DNA of 64,000 nt from Nocardia asteroides. Its GTDB lineage: Bacteria > Actinomycetota > Actinomycetes > Mycobacteriales > Mycobacteriaceae. Location of the stretch: positions 1 to 64,000 of the forward strand of contig NZ_CP089214.1 of the NCBI RefSeq assembly GCF_021183625.1. The letters are read 5' to 3'. This document shows positions 18,001 through 26,205 of this stretch, one piece after another; position 1 is the stretch's first letter; every line of letters begins with the position of its first letter. A model generated the notes under the pieces. That model was not told the origin of the DNA. It saw nothing but the letters and a program-made list of their open reading frames with translations, and did no database searches. Both the position numbers and the translations under genes were made by a program.

Positions 18001-18971
18001 CCGGCGACACCCCCAGCCTCGTGCACCGCTACGACCTCACCGCCGCGACTCCACGTGAAATTACTCCCGCGCTCGAACTCGACACCGGCGCAAGTATGTC
18101 CGGCGTCGCGGTACTCTCGGAAGACGGCCGCACCCTGGCGGCGGCCACCCAGACCGGCGAGCTCTACACCTGGGACCTCACCGACTCCGCCCGGCCACGG
18201 CGCACCGCGATCATCCCGGTGCTCGACACCGTCATCGCCGCCGCCGTGTTCACCCCCGACACCACCATGCTGTTCGCGGCCAGCAGCCGCGACGACACCA
18301 ACCGAGTCATCGTCGTCGACCGCCGCGACCCCGCACACCCCCGCCCGGGCGAGACGCTCACCGCTCCCGGCTTGGTCCAGCTGCTCTCGATCAGCCCCGA
18401 CGGCACCACCCTTGCCGCCGCGACCGCCCACGGCGTCGGACTCTGGGACATCAGCGAAGGCCCCGACCGCATCACCCCGCTCCCCGCTCTGACCGGGTTC
18501 GACGCCACCGTCACCACGGTCCGCTTCGGCCCCGGCCACCTGCTCGCCGCCGGCGGCGACGACCGCACCATTGCCCTGTTCGACCTCACCGACCCGAGAA
18601 CACCACGCCCGCTCGCCCACATCACAGGCCCCGCCGCCACCATCCAATCCCTGACCTTCGACACCACCGGCGACCAGCTCGCCGCCGGCATCGGCGACGA
18701 CCAGATCTGGCTCTTCAACATCAGCGATCCCTCCATCCCGCAACGTCGTGCCGCGCTCAACGCCTACCGCGGCCGCGTCAACGACGTCGCCTTCCACCAC
18801 GACTCGCGAACGATGACCGCCGGCGGACCCGACGCCACCCTACGTACGTGGTCTACCGACCCCGATGACCTCGCCGCCCAGCTCTGCGCCGACCCCGCCG
18901 CGCTGATCACCCCCGCCGAATGGGATCAATACTTCCCCGACACCCCCTACACCGCCGCCCCCTGCCGATAG
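15021..18971 (+). CDS. STAND NTPase (nSTAND1-like) with TM segment and C-terminal WD40, 1316 aa
   Basis: Domains in order: a helical, HTH-like N-terminal domain (about 29-118); the linker SPYRGLDRFEREDAVDFHGR typical before nSTAND1 NTPases; Walker A GPSGVGKS at 175-182; Walker B ILVVDQCEE at about 223-231; a winged-helix region to about 560; a transmembrane segment TIVAVLIAVTVLAVGAGAVAV at about 577-597; then WD40 propeller sequence to the end, with repeats such as VAFSPDGTTLAAASSDNTT. The propeller is probably outside the membrane. Proteins of this layout are proposed signal-sensing ATPases of conflict or developmental systems. The GTG at 15021 is the longest start; GTG at 15066 (V-R-D-D-T) is equally plausible. 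No effector gene is coupled to it. Confidence 0.8.
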   Translation: METGRYAECIVPHCSVRDDTKLVAPGEIATRAQFAAALCAALQAVGLTRRPAVQRAARFLPDRPGVGGQVPFGTVNGWFSGIAVPDADSPYFVPILRVLGVQDAWEIEQWKRAAARVRAQAHPVRGSRSPYRGLDRFEREDAVDFHGRTGLTTLLCARVDAALAAGSLGIVLVAGPSGVGKSSLLRAGLAAHRPAVVFTPGSDPCAALAAAIAQFAPQSPARILVVDQCEELWTYEPAGDQRGEPRRAWSAQRARFLDDLRGFAAGDGAAVVIGMRADHFGFAAAAPVLAAALTGGEQHLVVVTPMNREDLEQVICAPAAARGVKVEPALVTQLLEEMTGSSSGSGSEPAALPMLSHALDQAWGHLRPPRKELKSADYHRTGGIRGAVAHTAEQIYTGLDSNARLAARRVMTRCVAVTGESAARRTAARSELDWEDLPAETVTAVIASFADQRLLTLTETGVQLAHEILLTAWPRLSGWIDRDRDALLQHRRLTEEATVWEAGGRADKDLISAGRTEDLRGWFARPERERELAPLEREFLDANIAHHTAVTERNRRRASHLAHAVATLKTSQARLRTIVAVLIAVTVLAVGAGAVAVYSRAAAQRAAQQARIARDEAFSRQAAVQSELLRERDPALAQQLALVGYRAAPTLEAASALLDSTAVPTPHRLPAVPGTIATSLDRTGTRLAAAGADGAVRLTDRRAPQPGWAHTITVSAGPLFAVAFAPHRDLLAAGGIEGSWLLDLSGPQPRPLTRLSGPGEGTVYDLAWATDGSELAAATSTGVHRFGAVRENEFIRTALPGADPGAKAVAYSPDGTLLAAAGASARIALFDRVPGTGPVPAGVVAMPRGSDEVLDLAFDPSSTHLAVGSAAREAALYDLTDRARPLATRHFSTFTSFVNAVAFSPDGTTLAAASSDNTTQLFDLTGPRPSLTLPGPSIVTALTHTGTSVITGSTDGAVREWPLPGPVTAPVGGRIYTLPTDAANTVTAAGLIPAGDTPSLVHRYDLTAATPREITPALELDTGASMSGVAVLSEDGRTLAAATQTGELYTWDLTDSARPRRTAIIPVLDTVIAAAVFTPDTTMLFAASSRDDTNRVIVVDRRDPAHPRPGETLTAPGLVQLLSISPDGTTLAAATAHGVGLWDISEGPDRITPLPALTGFDATVTTVRFGPGHLLAAGGDDRTIALFDLTDPRTPRPLAHITGPAATIQSLTFDTTGDQLAAGIGDDQIWLFNISDPSIPQRRAALNAYRGRVNDVAFHHDSRTMTAGGPDATLRTWSTDPDDLAAQLCADPAALITPAEWDQYFPDTPYTAAPCR

Positions 18972-19359
18972 ACCGCCGCCAGCGGATGCAGCGAGCAGGG
19001 GCTGGCCGTTTCACGGCGACGGTCCCCGTGCAGCATCCGCCAGTGCGGCCCGGCCGCGGTGACCGGGGTCCACCACGAAATCGGCACCCACCCGCGATGC
19101 AGCGGGTGCGGCACCCCGGCGGGCGGCGATCGGGCACCCGCCCGGCTGCGGCCGCCTCGTCGAGCAGCCGCCACACCGGAACCGCCATCCCCGCCGCCGA
19201 GCAGTCCCCGTCCGCGCCACCAGCGACACCGCACTCGCGGTCGAGCTGCAGAGGGCCATCGCAGGCCAGCTCGGCCAGCATCAGCGGCGCGGTGATCCCG
19301 GCGCCGAGCCGCCGGACAGTCTTGAGATCGGTCAACGGACACTCCCTCTCCCCCGGCAT
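18947..19359 (-). pseudogene. Unknown protein with one frameshift
   Basis: The start is ATG at 19359 or, more likely, TTG a few codons later, which has GGGAG upstream (L-T-D-L-K-T-V-R-R). It reads LGAGITAPLMLAELACDGPL, then CSAAGMAVPVWRLLDEAAAAG. Near 19125 a one-base change in a GGGG run moves the good frame to PLHRGWVPISWWTPVTAAG, then HWRMLHGDR and SLHPLAAVYRQG. The last 25 bases overlap the 3' end of the STAND gene tail to tail. Trp-rich and soluble; no family recognised. Confidence 0.45.
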
Positions 19360-19365
19360 GCTGGA

Positions 19366-19650
19366 ATGATCGCCGCCCGGCGGTGGGGCTGCCCGGCGGG
19401 GCCCCGCATGCCGGGTCCGGGGATGGACCGTCAGCGGGTGCCGTCGGTAACGGCTCGGGTGTTCTTCTCCCGGTTCCCCCGCACCTGGTCCCGGGCCGAA
19501 TGGCAGCGGACCGGAGACAGCGTTGATGCTGGGGACGGTGACAGGCGGGCCGGGCTGTTTCAGCGGGTGGAGCTGTTCCGGGTGGCGCACCTGCTCGACC
19601 AGGCCGTGCAGCAGCGGCCGTGCTGGTGCTGGCATGGCCGCTGCCAATAA
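19366..19650 (+). CDS. Hypothetical protein, weak support
   Basis: The open frame has consistently G/C third positions from about GTG 19437 (V-P-S-V-T-A-R-V-F-F-S-R-F-P) to HLLDQAVQQRPCWCWHGRCQ-stop. It is basic, with an amphipathic helix and a Cys-Trp-rich tail. No Shine-Dalgarno site or family is apparent. The divergent frameshifted gene starts just before it, so a shared promoter region is possible. Confidence 0.3.
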   Translation: MIAARRWGCPAGPRMPGPGMDRQRVPSVTARVFFSRFPRTWSRAEWQRTGDSVDAGDGDRRAGLFQRVELFRVAHLLDQAVQQRPCWCWHGRCQ

Positions 19651-19784
19651 GGTCGGCGGTGGTGTCGGCTGAACGATCGACACCTGCGGGCGGGTTCCGG
19701 GGAGGCTGGAGCAGCGCGTGTCGCGGGCCGCTCATTACCGCGGCGGGCCGCGGCTCCCGCGCGGGCACCCTGCGAGGGGCAGGA

Positions 19785-20036
19785 TCACCCGTGGCCGTGG
19801 CGGGGTCTACCACTGCCTTCTCCCGTCCGGAGCTGCACGGCACCAGGCTCCATGTTGGCAGCGACCTGCGCATTCCTCACGGATTCGGATGCGCGTGCCA
19901 AGAGCTGCACCAAATCGGCGATGTCGGTGTCGCTGTCTGAGAGAGTGATTCGCCAGAATTGCGATCGCGCGAGGTACGAGATATCGGCTGGCAGTTGATT
20001 CCGCGTCGGCAGCGGGGTGTCGCCGAGTAACGACCT
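19785..20036 (-). pseudogene. C-terminal remnant of an unknown gene beside an IS
   Basis: The frame reads LPTRNQLPADISYLARSQFW, then RITLSDSDTDIADLVQLLAR and ESVRNAQVAANMEPGAVQLR, ending Gly/His-rich. It is acidic and helical with good codon bias, but it has no start before it meets the transposase pseudogene region. It was probably truncated by that insertion. Function unknown. Confidence 0.45.
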
Positions 20037-20086
20037 CGTGCATGGTTGGGGTGTAGACGTGTTCGCCCCGGGTTGTCGGGTGGGGC

Positions 20087-20755
20087 TTACCGTGCTGGCG
20101 CGGGGCGGGTGGTGTGCTGAAAGTCCGACAGCGGCCCCGCGATGGCGAGGATGTTGTGCTCGAAACAGGCCCGACGAGGCAGATGGCGGGACAGTGATCG
20201 CCAGTTCTTCAGGTGCGCGATGGCATGCTCTACTCGAATCCGGAGGTGGGAGTGTGCCCGGCGCTGCTCTCGGTGGAGCTGCTTGTACCAGGCCGGTGGA
20301 TTGCGCCGGAACTTGCGGTGCGGTGGCGTGATGACCGCGCCACCGGTCTGGGCACCCAAGCCCTGGTAGCCGGCGTCGGCCAGGACCCGGGCACCGCTCG
20401 CGGCGAGCAGACCCGCCAATCCACTGCGCCTTGCCTAGGTGATGTCGGCGACCGACCCGGGCATGGTGGCGCCGCAGAACAGCAGCCTTCCGGCGGAGTC
20501 GGTGATCACCATGGTCTTGATCGCGTTCTGCCGTGACTTCCCGGACACGAACTTGTCCCGGCTCGCAGCGCCTGCGGCGGGTCGACGGACACGGACCTCG
20601 GTCGCATCCAATATCGCATAATCGGCTGCGCTGCCGAGGAATTCGACTACCTCGGCGATCGTGCGCAACCGTGTGCTCTCCCCGACGCGGCAACCTCGCT
20701 CGGCCAGAATAGGCCGGATCTCTCCGATTGCGCGGGTCACCGTGGAACGGGGCCT
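20087..20755 (-). pseudogene. IS5-type (IS112-like) transposase, 5'-truncated, amber stop
   Basis: A DDE transposase lacking roughly the first 100 residues: the frame begins STVTRAIGEIRPILAERGC. ADYAILDATEVRVRRP gives the first catalytic Asp. After PGSVADIT comes TAG, and the same frame continues ARRSGLAGLLAASGARVLAD then AGYQGLGAQTGG (second Asp) and HLRIRVEHAIAHLKNW (Glu). A single CAG-to-TAG change therefore stops it. The plus-strand methyltransferase remnant begins where this element's 5' part is missing, so one deletion or insertion event damaged both. Confidence 0.75.
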
Positions 20756-20756
20756 G

Positions 20757-21076
20757 GAGCAAGGCGACCCCGCGCACGACCCCGGCGGCTTCTACTGGAA
20801 CGAGGGCGTCCGCGGCCTCGGCTGGGTGGTGAACGCGGTGCCGACGCTCGAGGGGCTCCGCGCTCGGCATCGCCGGCCCGCCCACCGTCGGGCTGCCTGC
20901 CTGCCGGCGAGGCCGTCACCCCAGGCATCGAGGCCGGCGAACGGCTGCAGGGCTTCGCCGCGGGCTGGACCGAACCGGCCCTGACCGTCCCCGGTTCCGC
21001 CAGGGCCACCGCTGGAAATTTGGTCGGCAACGCCACGGCCTTCACCGACCTCATCGCGGCGCGCGAGCAGCGCTGA
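20757..21076 (+). pseudogene. C5-cytosine DNA methyltransferase, C-terminal remnant
   Basis: Pieces in three frames fit the end of a Dcm-type methyltransferase: GGFYWNEGVRGLGWVVNAVP, then GSALGIAGPPTVGLPA, then TPGIEAGERLQGFAAGWTEP (motif IX-like R-LQGF--GW) and ATAGNLVGNATAF (motif X, G-x-G-N-A). At least two frameshifts are needed and the catalytic PCQ part is absent. It starts exactly at the truncated end of the neighbouring transposase pseudogene. Together with the McrC relic it shows the island once held restriction-modification genes. Confidence 0.65.
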
Positions 21077-21141
21077 CGGAACCCGTTGTACGCGAGCTGG
21101 ACTCGAGGCAGGATGGGGACCGGGCAGGGAGGGGCGGCTCG

Positions 21142-22227
21142 ATGGCGCGGGTGCTCGACGGGGTGCAGATCGATACGGCGGTGGAGGCGGCACTGCGAGC
21201 CGCCGCCGTGCGCCGGTCTCCGGTGGATACCGGCGCGCTGCTGGCCGAGCTGCCGGGGATCGTTCCGTCCGCAGTCATTGCGCGAGAGCCCGATCCCGGC
21301 GGCGCTGGTGGGCTGCGATGGCGCGACATCCCGCTCACCGACTCCTGCGCCACGGCGCTGGTGACGGCCGCCCGGCTGGCCGAGCGGCAGGCCCGCACCC
21401 CCGTGCCGGCGGAGCTGGTGGTGCTCGGCCTGATCACCGACCCTGCTTCCGGGGCTTCGCGGGCACTCGGTGCCGACCGGGCCGCCGTGCTCGGCGCGGC
21501 GCCGGAGAAATCCGGCACCGGTCGTGCGACGCCACAGCCCACCGCTCCCGCACCGCCACCGAGGAGTCGGCGGACCGGGCCGAGCGTCTTGTCCTGGCGC
21601 GGCACATCGGACAACCGGAAGGTCGCGGTGATCCTGGCGGTCATCGTCGTGGTCGCCCTGCCGTTCGTCGGCTACTACGCCTACCGGGAGTACTTCGGCT
21701 GGCCGGACTACCGGCTGATCACCGACGAGGACGACTTCACCGACGGCTGCGGTGATCCGCGCAAGTACTTCCCGCACGCGGCGGCCTTCGCCGGCCCGGC
21801 ACCGCATCCGATCATCGCGTTCCGCAACGACGGTATCGACGCCACCGGTCCCGGCTATCCGCGCCAGGTGCAGACCTCGCGCTGGCCGGCGTCCCGGCCC
21901 GCGCAATGGATGGCGGCAGGCCCCGCGGACTACCAGCTGATCGCCTGCCTCGGCCGGGCGGAGGCCGGGGACTACCTGCAGGACTGCGTCTTCTCCTCGG
22001 GGCGGCTCCCGCTGCACCGCGGCCGCTACCACGTCACCGTGTACGAGGCGAAGACCGGGAAGGAGGTGGGCAAGGAGACCATGAACGGCGCGGTCATCAG
22101 CGACGACCCCGATCCGTGCCCGGTTTTCGTCTGGTATCGCGGCGCTCCGCCAGCCCTGTTCACCGAACCCACCCTCGACGAATTTCGTTCGGTACTGGGC
22201 GAATACGTCGACGGAGCGGGCAGGTAG
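21142..22227 (+). CDS. Membrane protein with Clp-R-like N-domain, 361 aa
   Basis: Residues 1-115 look like a Clp-N (R) domain: RRSPVDTGALLAELPG, then DSCATALVTAARLAERQAR and TPVPAELVVLGLITDP, i.e. the helical pattern that in Clp proteins precedes HLLLGLL. The same pattern ends the protein encoded opposite at 22245-24476. A Pro-rich linker leads to one transmembrane segment, AVILAVIVVVALPFVGYYAY (about 157-176), and then a 185-residue outer or luminal domain with four or more Cys residues (DGCGD, IACLGR, DCVFSS, DPCPVF), suggesting disulphides. It converges with the caspase-like gene. A role as its partner or regulator is inferred from the shared domain. Confidence 0.65.
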   Translation: MARVLDGVQIDTAVEAALRAAAVRRSPVDTGALLAELPGIVPSAVIAREPDPGGAGGLRWRDIPLTDSCATALVTAARLAERQARTPVPAELVVLGLITDPASGASRALGADRAAVLGAAPEKSGTGRATPQPTAPAPPPRSRRTGPSVLSWRGTSDNRKVAVILAVIVVVALPFVGYYAYREYFGWPDYRLITDEDDFTDGCGDPRKYFPHAAAFAGPAPHPIIAFRNDGIDATGPGYPRQVQTSRWPASRPAQWMAAGPADYQLIACLGRAEAGDYLQDCVFSSGRLPLHRGRYHVTVYEAKTGKEVGKETMNGAVISDDPDPCPVFVWYRGAPPALFTEPTLDEFRSVLGEYVDGAGR

Positions 22228-22232
22228 GCGAA

Positions 22233-22245
22233 ACCCCGTCGGGGT
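22233..22245. terminator. Bidirectional hairpin between convergent genes
   Basis: ACCCC (22233-22237), GTC, GGGGT (22241-22245): a short GC stem placed exactly between the two convergent stops, overlapping the TGA of the leftward gene by one base. The stem is short, so confidence is moderate. Confidence 0.45.
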
Positions 22246-24476
22246 CACGGGATGATATCGCTGATGTAGAGCAGGAGCAGCAGGAACAGCGCCCCGCCGA
22301 CCCAGGTGAGTACCGGATTGCGGGACCACACCGACGGCTCGCGCGGCGGGAAGCCGGGGTCCGGGGCGGATTTCGACACGAGGGCGCGGGCGGGCGGGCG
22401 CGAGCCGGTGCCGCCGGCGGCGCCGAGCGCGCCGGCCAGGGCGGCATCGACGCCGCTGAGCGTCATGCCGAGTACCTCGGACTGGATCAGCGCGGACAGC
22501 GCGTGGCGGTCGCGGGTGCCGCCCGCCGCCCGCGCCGCCGACCAGCCGGGGTCGGCGAGGAGTGCGACGGCGACGAGGCCGACCGGTATCGGCCACAGGT
22601 TGTACCGCTGCGCCAGGTGCCGGGCCGTCTCCAGTGCGACCGCGCAGGCCGGGGTCAGCGCGACCTCCTCCCACCGCCGCCGCACGCCGCGGTCGGGGTC
22701 GGTGATCCGCAGATTTCCCGCACCGAGCGCGGGGGCGTGCAGCCCGATCCGGGACCAGTCGCCGGAGAAGTCGAGGCGCATCAGCTCCACCAGCAGGGTG
22801 TAGGTGTCGACCGGCTCCGGGGAGCGGCGCCGCCCGGCCGAGCGCAGCGCCGCCTGCACCGTCCCGTGCACCGCCGTCCCGGAGAGCACGGGCGCCAGTG
22901 TGGGCACGGCGGGGGCGACCGGACCGCCGTTTGCGCGCAGCATGCGCTGGCGCCGGAGCCGATCGAGGCTGTCGGCCGCGGCGGTATTGCCGCCGTCCGT
23001 GGCCTTGCGGTACCAGATCTCGGCCTCGTCGAGGTCATCGCGCTGCTGCAGCAGCCGCCCCAGGTTGTGCATCGACCCCGTGTGGCCGTTCGCCGCGGCG
23101 CTGCGGAACCAGGGTTCGGCTCCGGCCGGATCGCGGCGATTCTGGATCAGGCAGCCGAGATTGTGCATGGCCGCGGTGTTGCCGTGCGCCGCCGCCCGGC
23201 GATAGAGGTCTTCGGCGCCGTCGAGTTCGCCGCGCTGGTCGTGCAGCCGGCCGAGCGCGAACAAGCCGTCGGCATCGTCGCGGTCGGCGGCTCTGCGGTA
23301 CCAGCGCTCGGCCTCGGCGAGGTCCCCGCGGCTCTCCAGGAGTCTGCCGAGATCGGTGATGCCGCCGAGGTGGTCGCGCTCGGCGGCCTTCCGGTACCAG
23401 GTTTCGGCGTCGCGGTGTCTGCCGCGATGCTCGAGGAGTCTGCCGAGACCGGCCATCGCCGCGGGGTGCTCGTGGGCCGCGGCCCGCCGGTACCAGGTTT
23501 CGGCTTCGGTGAGGTCGCCGCGCAGCGCGCAGAGCCTTCCGACGGTGTCGAGCGCGGCGGGGTGGTCGAGGTCGGCGGCGGCGCGATACCAGGTTTCTGC
23601 ATGGGTGAGGTCGCCGCGCTGTTCCAGGAGCCTGCCGACATTGTGCGCGGCGAGCGGGTGGTCGAGGTCGGCTGCTCTTCGGTACCAGGTTTCGGCCTCG
23701 GTGCGGTCGCCGCGGTGCTCCACGAGCCGGCCGAGGTCGTTCATGCCCGCGGCGTCACCGAACTCGACGGCTCTCCGATACCAGCTCTCGGCGGTGGCCG
23801 GATCGTCGCGGTGCTCGTGCAGCGCACCCAGGTCGCGCATCGCGTCCGCGAGACCGAGGTCGGCGGCGGCGCGCCAGCAGGTCTCGGCCTCCGCGAACTC
23901 TCCGCGATCGTAATGGGTGCGGCCCTGTCGCTGGAGGGCGTGCGGGGTCTCGGCCCGGTCCGTCGGCGCATCGGCGCCGGACAGATGGCCGGCTATGCGT
24001 TCGCACAGTGCGGCGGGCGAGAGGTGCGGCCCCGAGAGTACGGTGCGAACGCCGTCGGCCCCGATCCGTCCGGATACCACGGGGGAGCTCTCCTGGCCGG
24101 GCGTCGCGCAGTCCAGGACGAGAATCCGGATGGCGGCGCAGCTGTGCAGCAGGTGGTCGCGCAGGGTGGTGAAGGGCAGCGCGGTATCGCGTCCGGCCAG
24201 TGCCAGGTGCAGGTGGTCGCGCTGGTCGAGCAGTAGCGGCCCGTGGTAGTACACCAGCAGCACGTCGGTGGCCGCCTCGGCGACCCGCCGCAGGGCGCCG
24301 TCGATCACCGCGCTGTCCGCCGGGTCGATGACCGGCACGCAGCGCTCGGCGGCGAAACTGCCGGCGACCGGGTCGATCAGGCGCTTCCTGAGCTCGGCGA
24401 GCCTTTCAGTCGGCGACTGCCCGCCCACCGCGATCAGTACCGCTCCCGAACCGTCCCGGTCCGATGCCCCCGTCAT
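22245..24476 (-). CDS. Caspase-like / Sel1-repeat / Clp-R-like membrane protein, 743 aa
   Basis: The start is ATG at 24476 (MTGASDRDGSG). The N-domain has the caspase-like fold pattern: DVLLVYYHGPL with His78 and RILVLDCATPG with Cys123, the normal order of a catalytic His/Cys pair, although the usual GHG is shortened to HG. Ten consecutive Sel1/TPR-type repeats of about 32 residues follow (AETWYRRAADLDHP, then HNVGRLLEQRGDLTH). Next is a Clp-R-like helical domain (VDTYTLLVELM, CAVALETARHLAQRY, PVGLVAVALLADPG), also found in the convergent gene. A C-terminal membrane anchor, WVGGALFLLLLLYISDIIP, ends the protein. The protease domain is thus cytoplasmic. I infer a membrane-tethered conflict or signalling protease sensed through the repeats. 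Confidence 0.7.
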   Translation of the reverse strand: MTGASDRDGSGAVLIAVGGQSPTERLAELRKRLIDPVAGSFAAERCVPVIDPADSAVIDGALRRVAEAATDVLLVYYHGPLLLDQRDHLHLALAGRDTALPFTTLRDHLLHSCAAIRILVLDCATPGQESSPVVSGRIGADGVRTVLSGPHLSPAALCERIAGHLSGADAPTDRAETPHALQRQGRTHYDRGEFAEAETCWRAAADLGLADAMRDLGALHEHRDDPATAESWYRRAVEFGDAAGMNDLGRLVEHRGDRTEAETWYRRAADLDHPLAAHNVGRLLEQRGDLTHAETWYRAAADLDHPAALDTVGRLCALRGDLTEAETWYRRAAAHEHPAAMAGLGRLLEHRGRHRDAETWYRKAAERDHLGGITDLGRLLESRGDLAEAERWYRRAADRDDADGLFALGRLHDQRGELDGAEDLYRRAAAHGNTAAMHNLGCLIQNRRDPAGAEPWFRSAAANGHTGSMHNLGRLLQQRDDLDEAEIWYRKATDGGNTAAADSLDRLRRQRMLRANGGPVAPAVPTLAPVLSGTAVHGTVQAALRSAGRRRSPEPVDTYTLLVELMRLDFSGDWSRIGLHAPALGAGNLRITDPDRGVRRRWEEVALTPACAVALETARHLAQRYNLWPIPVGLVAVALLADPGWSAARAAGGTRDRHALSALIQSEVLGMTLSGVDAALAGALGAAGGTGSRPPARALVSKSAPDPGFPPREPSVWSRNPVLTWVGGALFLLLLLYISDIIP

Positions 24477-24609
24477 CGCGGGCCGTCCAGCTCGGGCCGG
24501 GCGAACTCCCTCGCCGTTACCGCGCAGCGAATCATCAACTGCCCCTCCCGAATTCACTCGGGAGTCAGTATCCCATCCCGGGAACGTTCCCGTTCGCGGA
24601 AATATTCTC

Positions 24610-24801
24610 CGCGCGAGGAATCGGGGGCAGCGCCAACTGGCCGAGATCGTGTTGCGCGACGGGTGGCTGAGCGTCACCGCGCGCGCCGACCCGCTCGCGC
24701 ATCAGGCCGTGACCGCGGCGACCCTGTAGAGCCACAGTTGGTGGCTGCCCTACACCAGCGCCGAGTTCGTCGACCCCACCCACGGGCACGGTGCCGAATG
24801 A
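24610..24801 (+). pseudogene. C-terminal remnant of an unknown gene with in-frame TAG
   Basis: The frame reads LAEIVLRDGWLSVTARADPL, then AHQAVTAATL, TAG, then SHSWWLPYTSAEFVDPTHGH and stop. The TGA at 24799 overlaps the ATG of the next gene, the usual sign of a coupled pair, so this is the tail of a former upstream operon gene that has lost its 5' end and gained a stop. Confidence 0.4.
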
Positions 24802-25350
24802 ACGGCCAGGCTGCGACCGGCCCGGCAGTGCACGGGGTCCGAGATCCTGTTCGACACCTCGACCTCGACCAACGCGATTCGATCACCGGCCACCTGGTAG
24901 ACCCGGTCACCGACGCCCCGGTCATCGAGCTGGCCTCGGGCATGCTGTGCGCGGCGGTCTCCCACCGGATGCCAGTGATCTGGCCGCTGGCCGAACTCGT
25001 CCTCGCCGAGCCGATCTGGATCCGGCTCACCGACGACACCCTGCACCTGGCTCCCTACCGCGACGGCACCGGGATCGGCTGGGGCCGTGAAGGCCCCGCG
25101 ACCACCGCCCTGGCGGTGCTGCTCACCCGGCTCCTCGACGACATCACCGCCCCTGCCGACGCGCCAGCCCGCTACGTCGCCACCGCAGCCGAGGACGCCT
25201 TCGTAGGGCTGGCCCGTCACCGCGTTGCCGGGCGTCTTCGCGTTCGACCAGTGCGGATGGCGCAACCCGTCCCCGGAGTCTTCGTGGTACCGGCCGGTGC
25301 CGATGAGCAGCTGCACTGGGATGTGGCAGGTGCAAGTCGCCGAAGCCTGA
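24798..25350 (+). pseudogene. Unknown protein, frameshifted near 25213
   Basis: ATG at 24798 opens NGQAATGPAVHGVRD and continues with good codon bias: LASGMLCAAVSHRMPVIWPL, IWIRLTDDTLHLAPYRDG. After EDAF near 25200 the plausible frame changes to GWPVTALPGVFAFDQCGWRN, then PMSSCTGMWQVQVAEA-stop; between them lies TTCGTAGGG, where one base turns TAC-GGC into a stop. Joined, it would be about 183 residues. No family recognised. It is coupled to the truncated gene before it. Confidence 0.45.
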
Positions 25351-25406
25351 CCCAGGTCCCCGAACCGCCCGCGAGCCCCCGGCCCGCGGGCGGTTCGTCG
25401 TCTGCA

Positions 25407-25595
25407 CTATCTGATGAACCAGTACTCTCCGATGCGCACACAGGCCAGCAGTTCCCCGTCGAAGATCCCGGCCCGCACCTGTTCGCACTGCACGAGGTAG
25501 TCGAACGGCCCCAGCCCCGGCCCGGCGCTCGCCGGTGCGGCACCGGCCAACGCGACCCCGGCGGCCGCCGCGCACACCAGTAGCAGTCTCAGCAT
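25407..25595 (-). CDS. Small secreted protein, 62 aa
   Basis: A clean Sec signal peptide: LRLLLVCAAAAGVALAGAA followed by the cleavage site PASAG. The mature part is about 37 residues (LGPFDYLVQCEQVRAG, IFDGELLACVRIGEYWFIR) with two Cys residues, probably one disulphide. ATG at 25595 has AAGGGGG about four bases upstream. Small disulphide-bonded secreted proteins of this type are common in mycolate actinomycetes and have no assigned function. Confidence 0.65.
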   Translation of the reverse strand: MLRLLLVCAAAAGVALAGAAPASAGPGLGPFDYLVQCEQVRAGIFDGELLACVRIGEYWFIR

Positions 25596-26205
25596 GTTTC
25601 CCCCTTACCGAAGGTCCCGACGATCATCAGGACGTCTTCATCATGGCCGGACCCGCCGGCGCAGGCCAGAACGCACTTTCGCGACGGCAACGCACAGCGG
25701 GGTAACCGCGCAGGTGGGGGAGGGGAGCGCGGGCTCGGCGGCGAGCACGGGCTCACCCACCGCACCGCTGTGGCGCGTCCGGCTGGCTCGGGCACGCGCC
25801 GGCGGTGGAGTGTCCGGCTACGTTGCTGTCAGGCCGGCTGAGGGGATCGGCCCGACGTGGCTGGTCATCATCTCCCCCTGAAATGGCCGGAGCGCACCGG
25901 ACCTTTCGCCGTATCCGGAGGAACTTCGATCTTGATGCGCCAAATAACGCCCGACCCGACCGGGGCGGGTCAGGCGCGGTGACGCCCAGCGATGCGCAGG
26001 GTGGTGCGGACCCAGCGGGCGCGGTCGGCGGCGGTCATCGCCTTCACCGCGTCGGCGTCGGCGGCGCCGCCACTCGGGCTCCCTGGGCTGAGTAAGGTGG
26101 GTTACCTGGCGCTTGGCTCTGCTGCAGCGGCGCCGCTCCGGGGTCGTCGTGGAGTTCCTGCCCGAGTTCGAAGGAGCACTGGGAGCGTGCCGGTAGAGCC
26201 GCAAA
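25596..26205. other. Mostly non-coding; short minus-strand gene remnant
   Basis: About 600 bases without a full gene. On the minus strand 26100-25970 reads SGGAADADAVKAMTAADRAR, then WVRTTLRIAGRHRA-stop, the tail of an unknown protein without a start. The part from 25596 to 25800 shows no coding signal and should hold the promoter of the small secreted protein. Confidence 0.4.
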
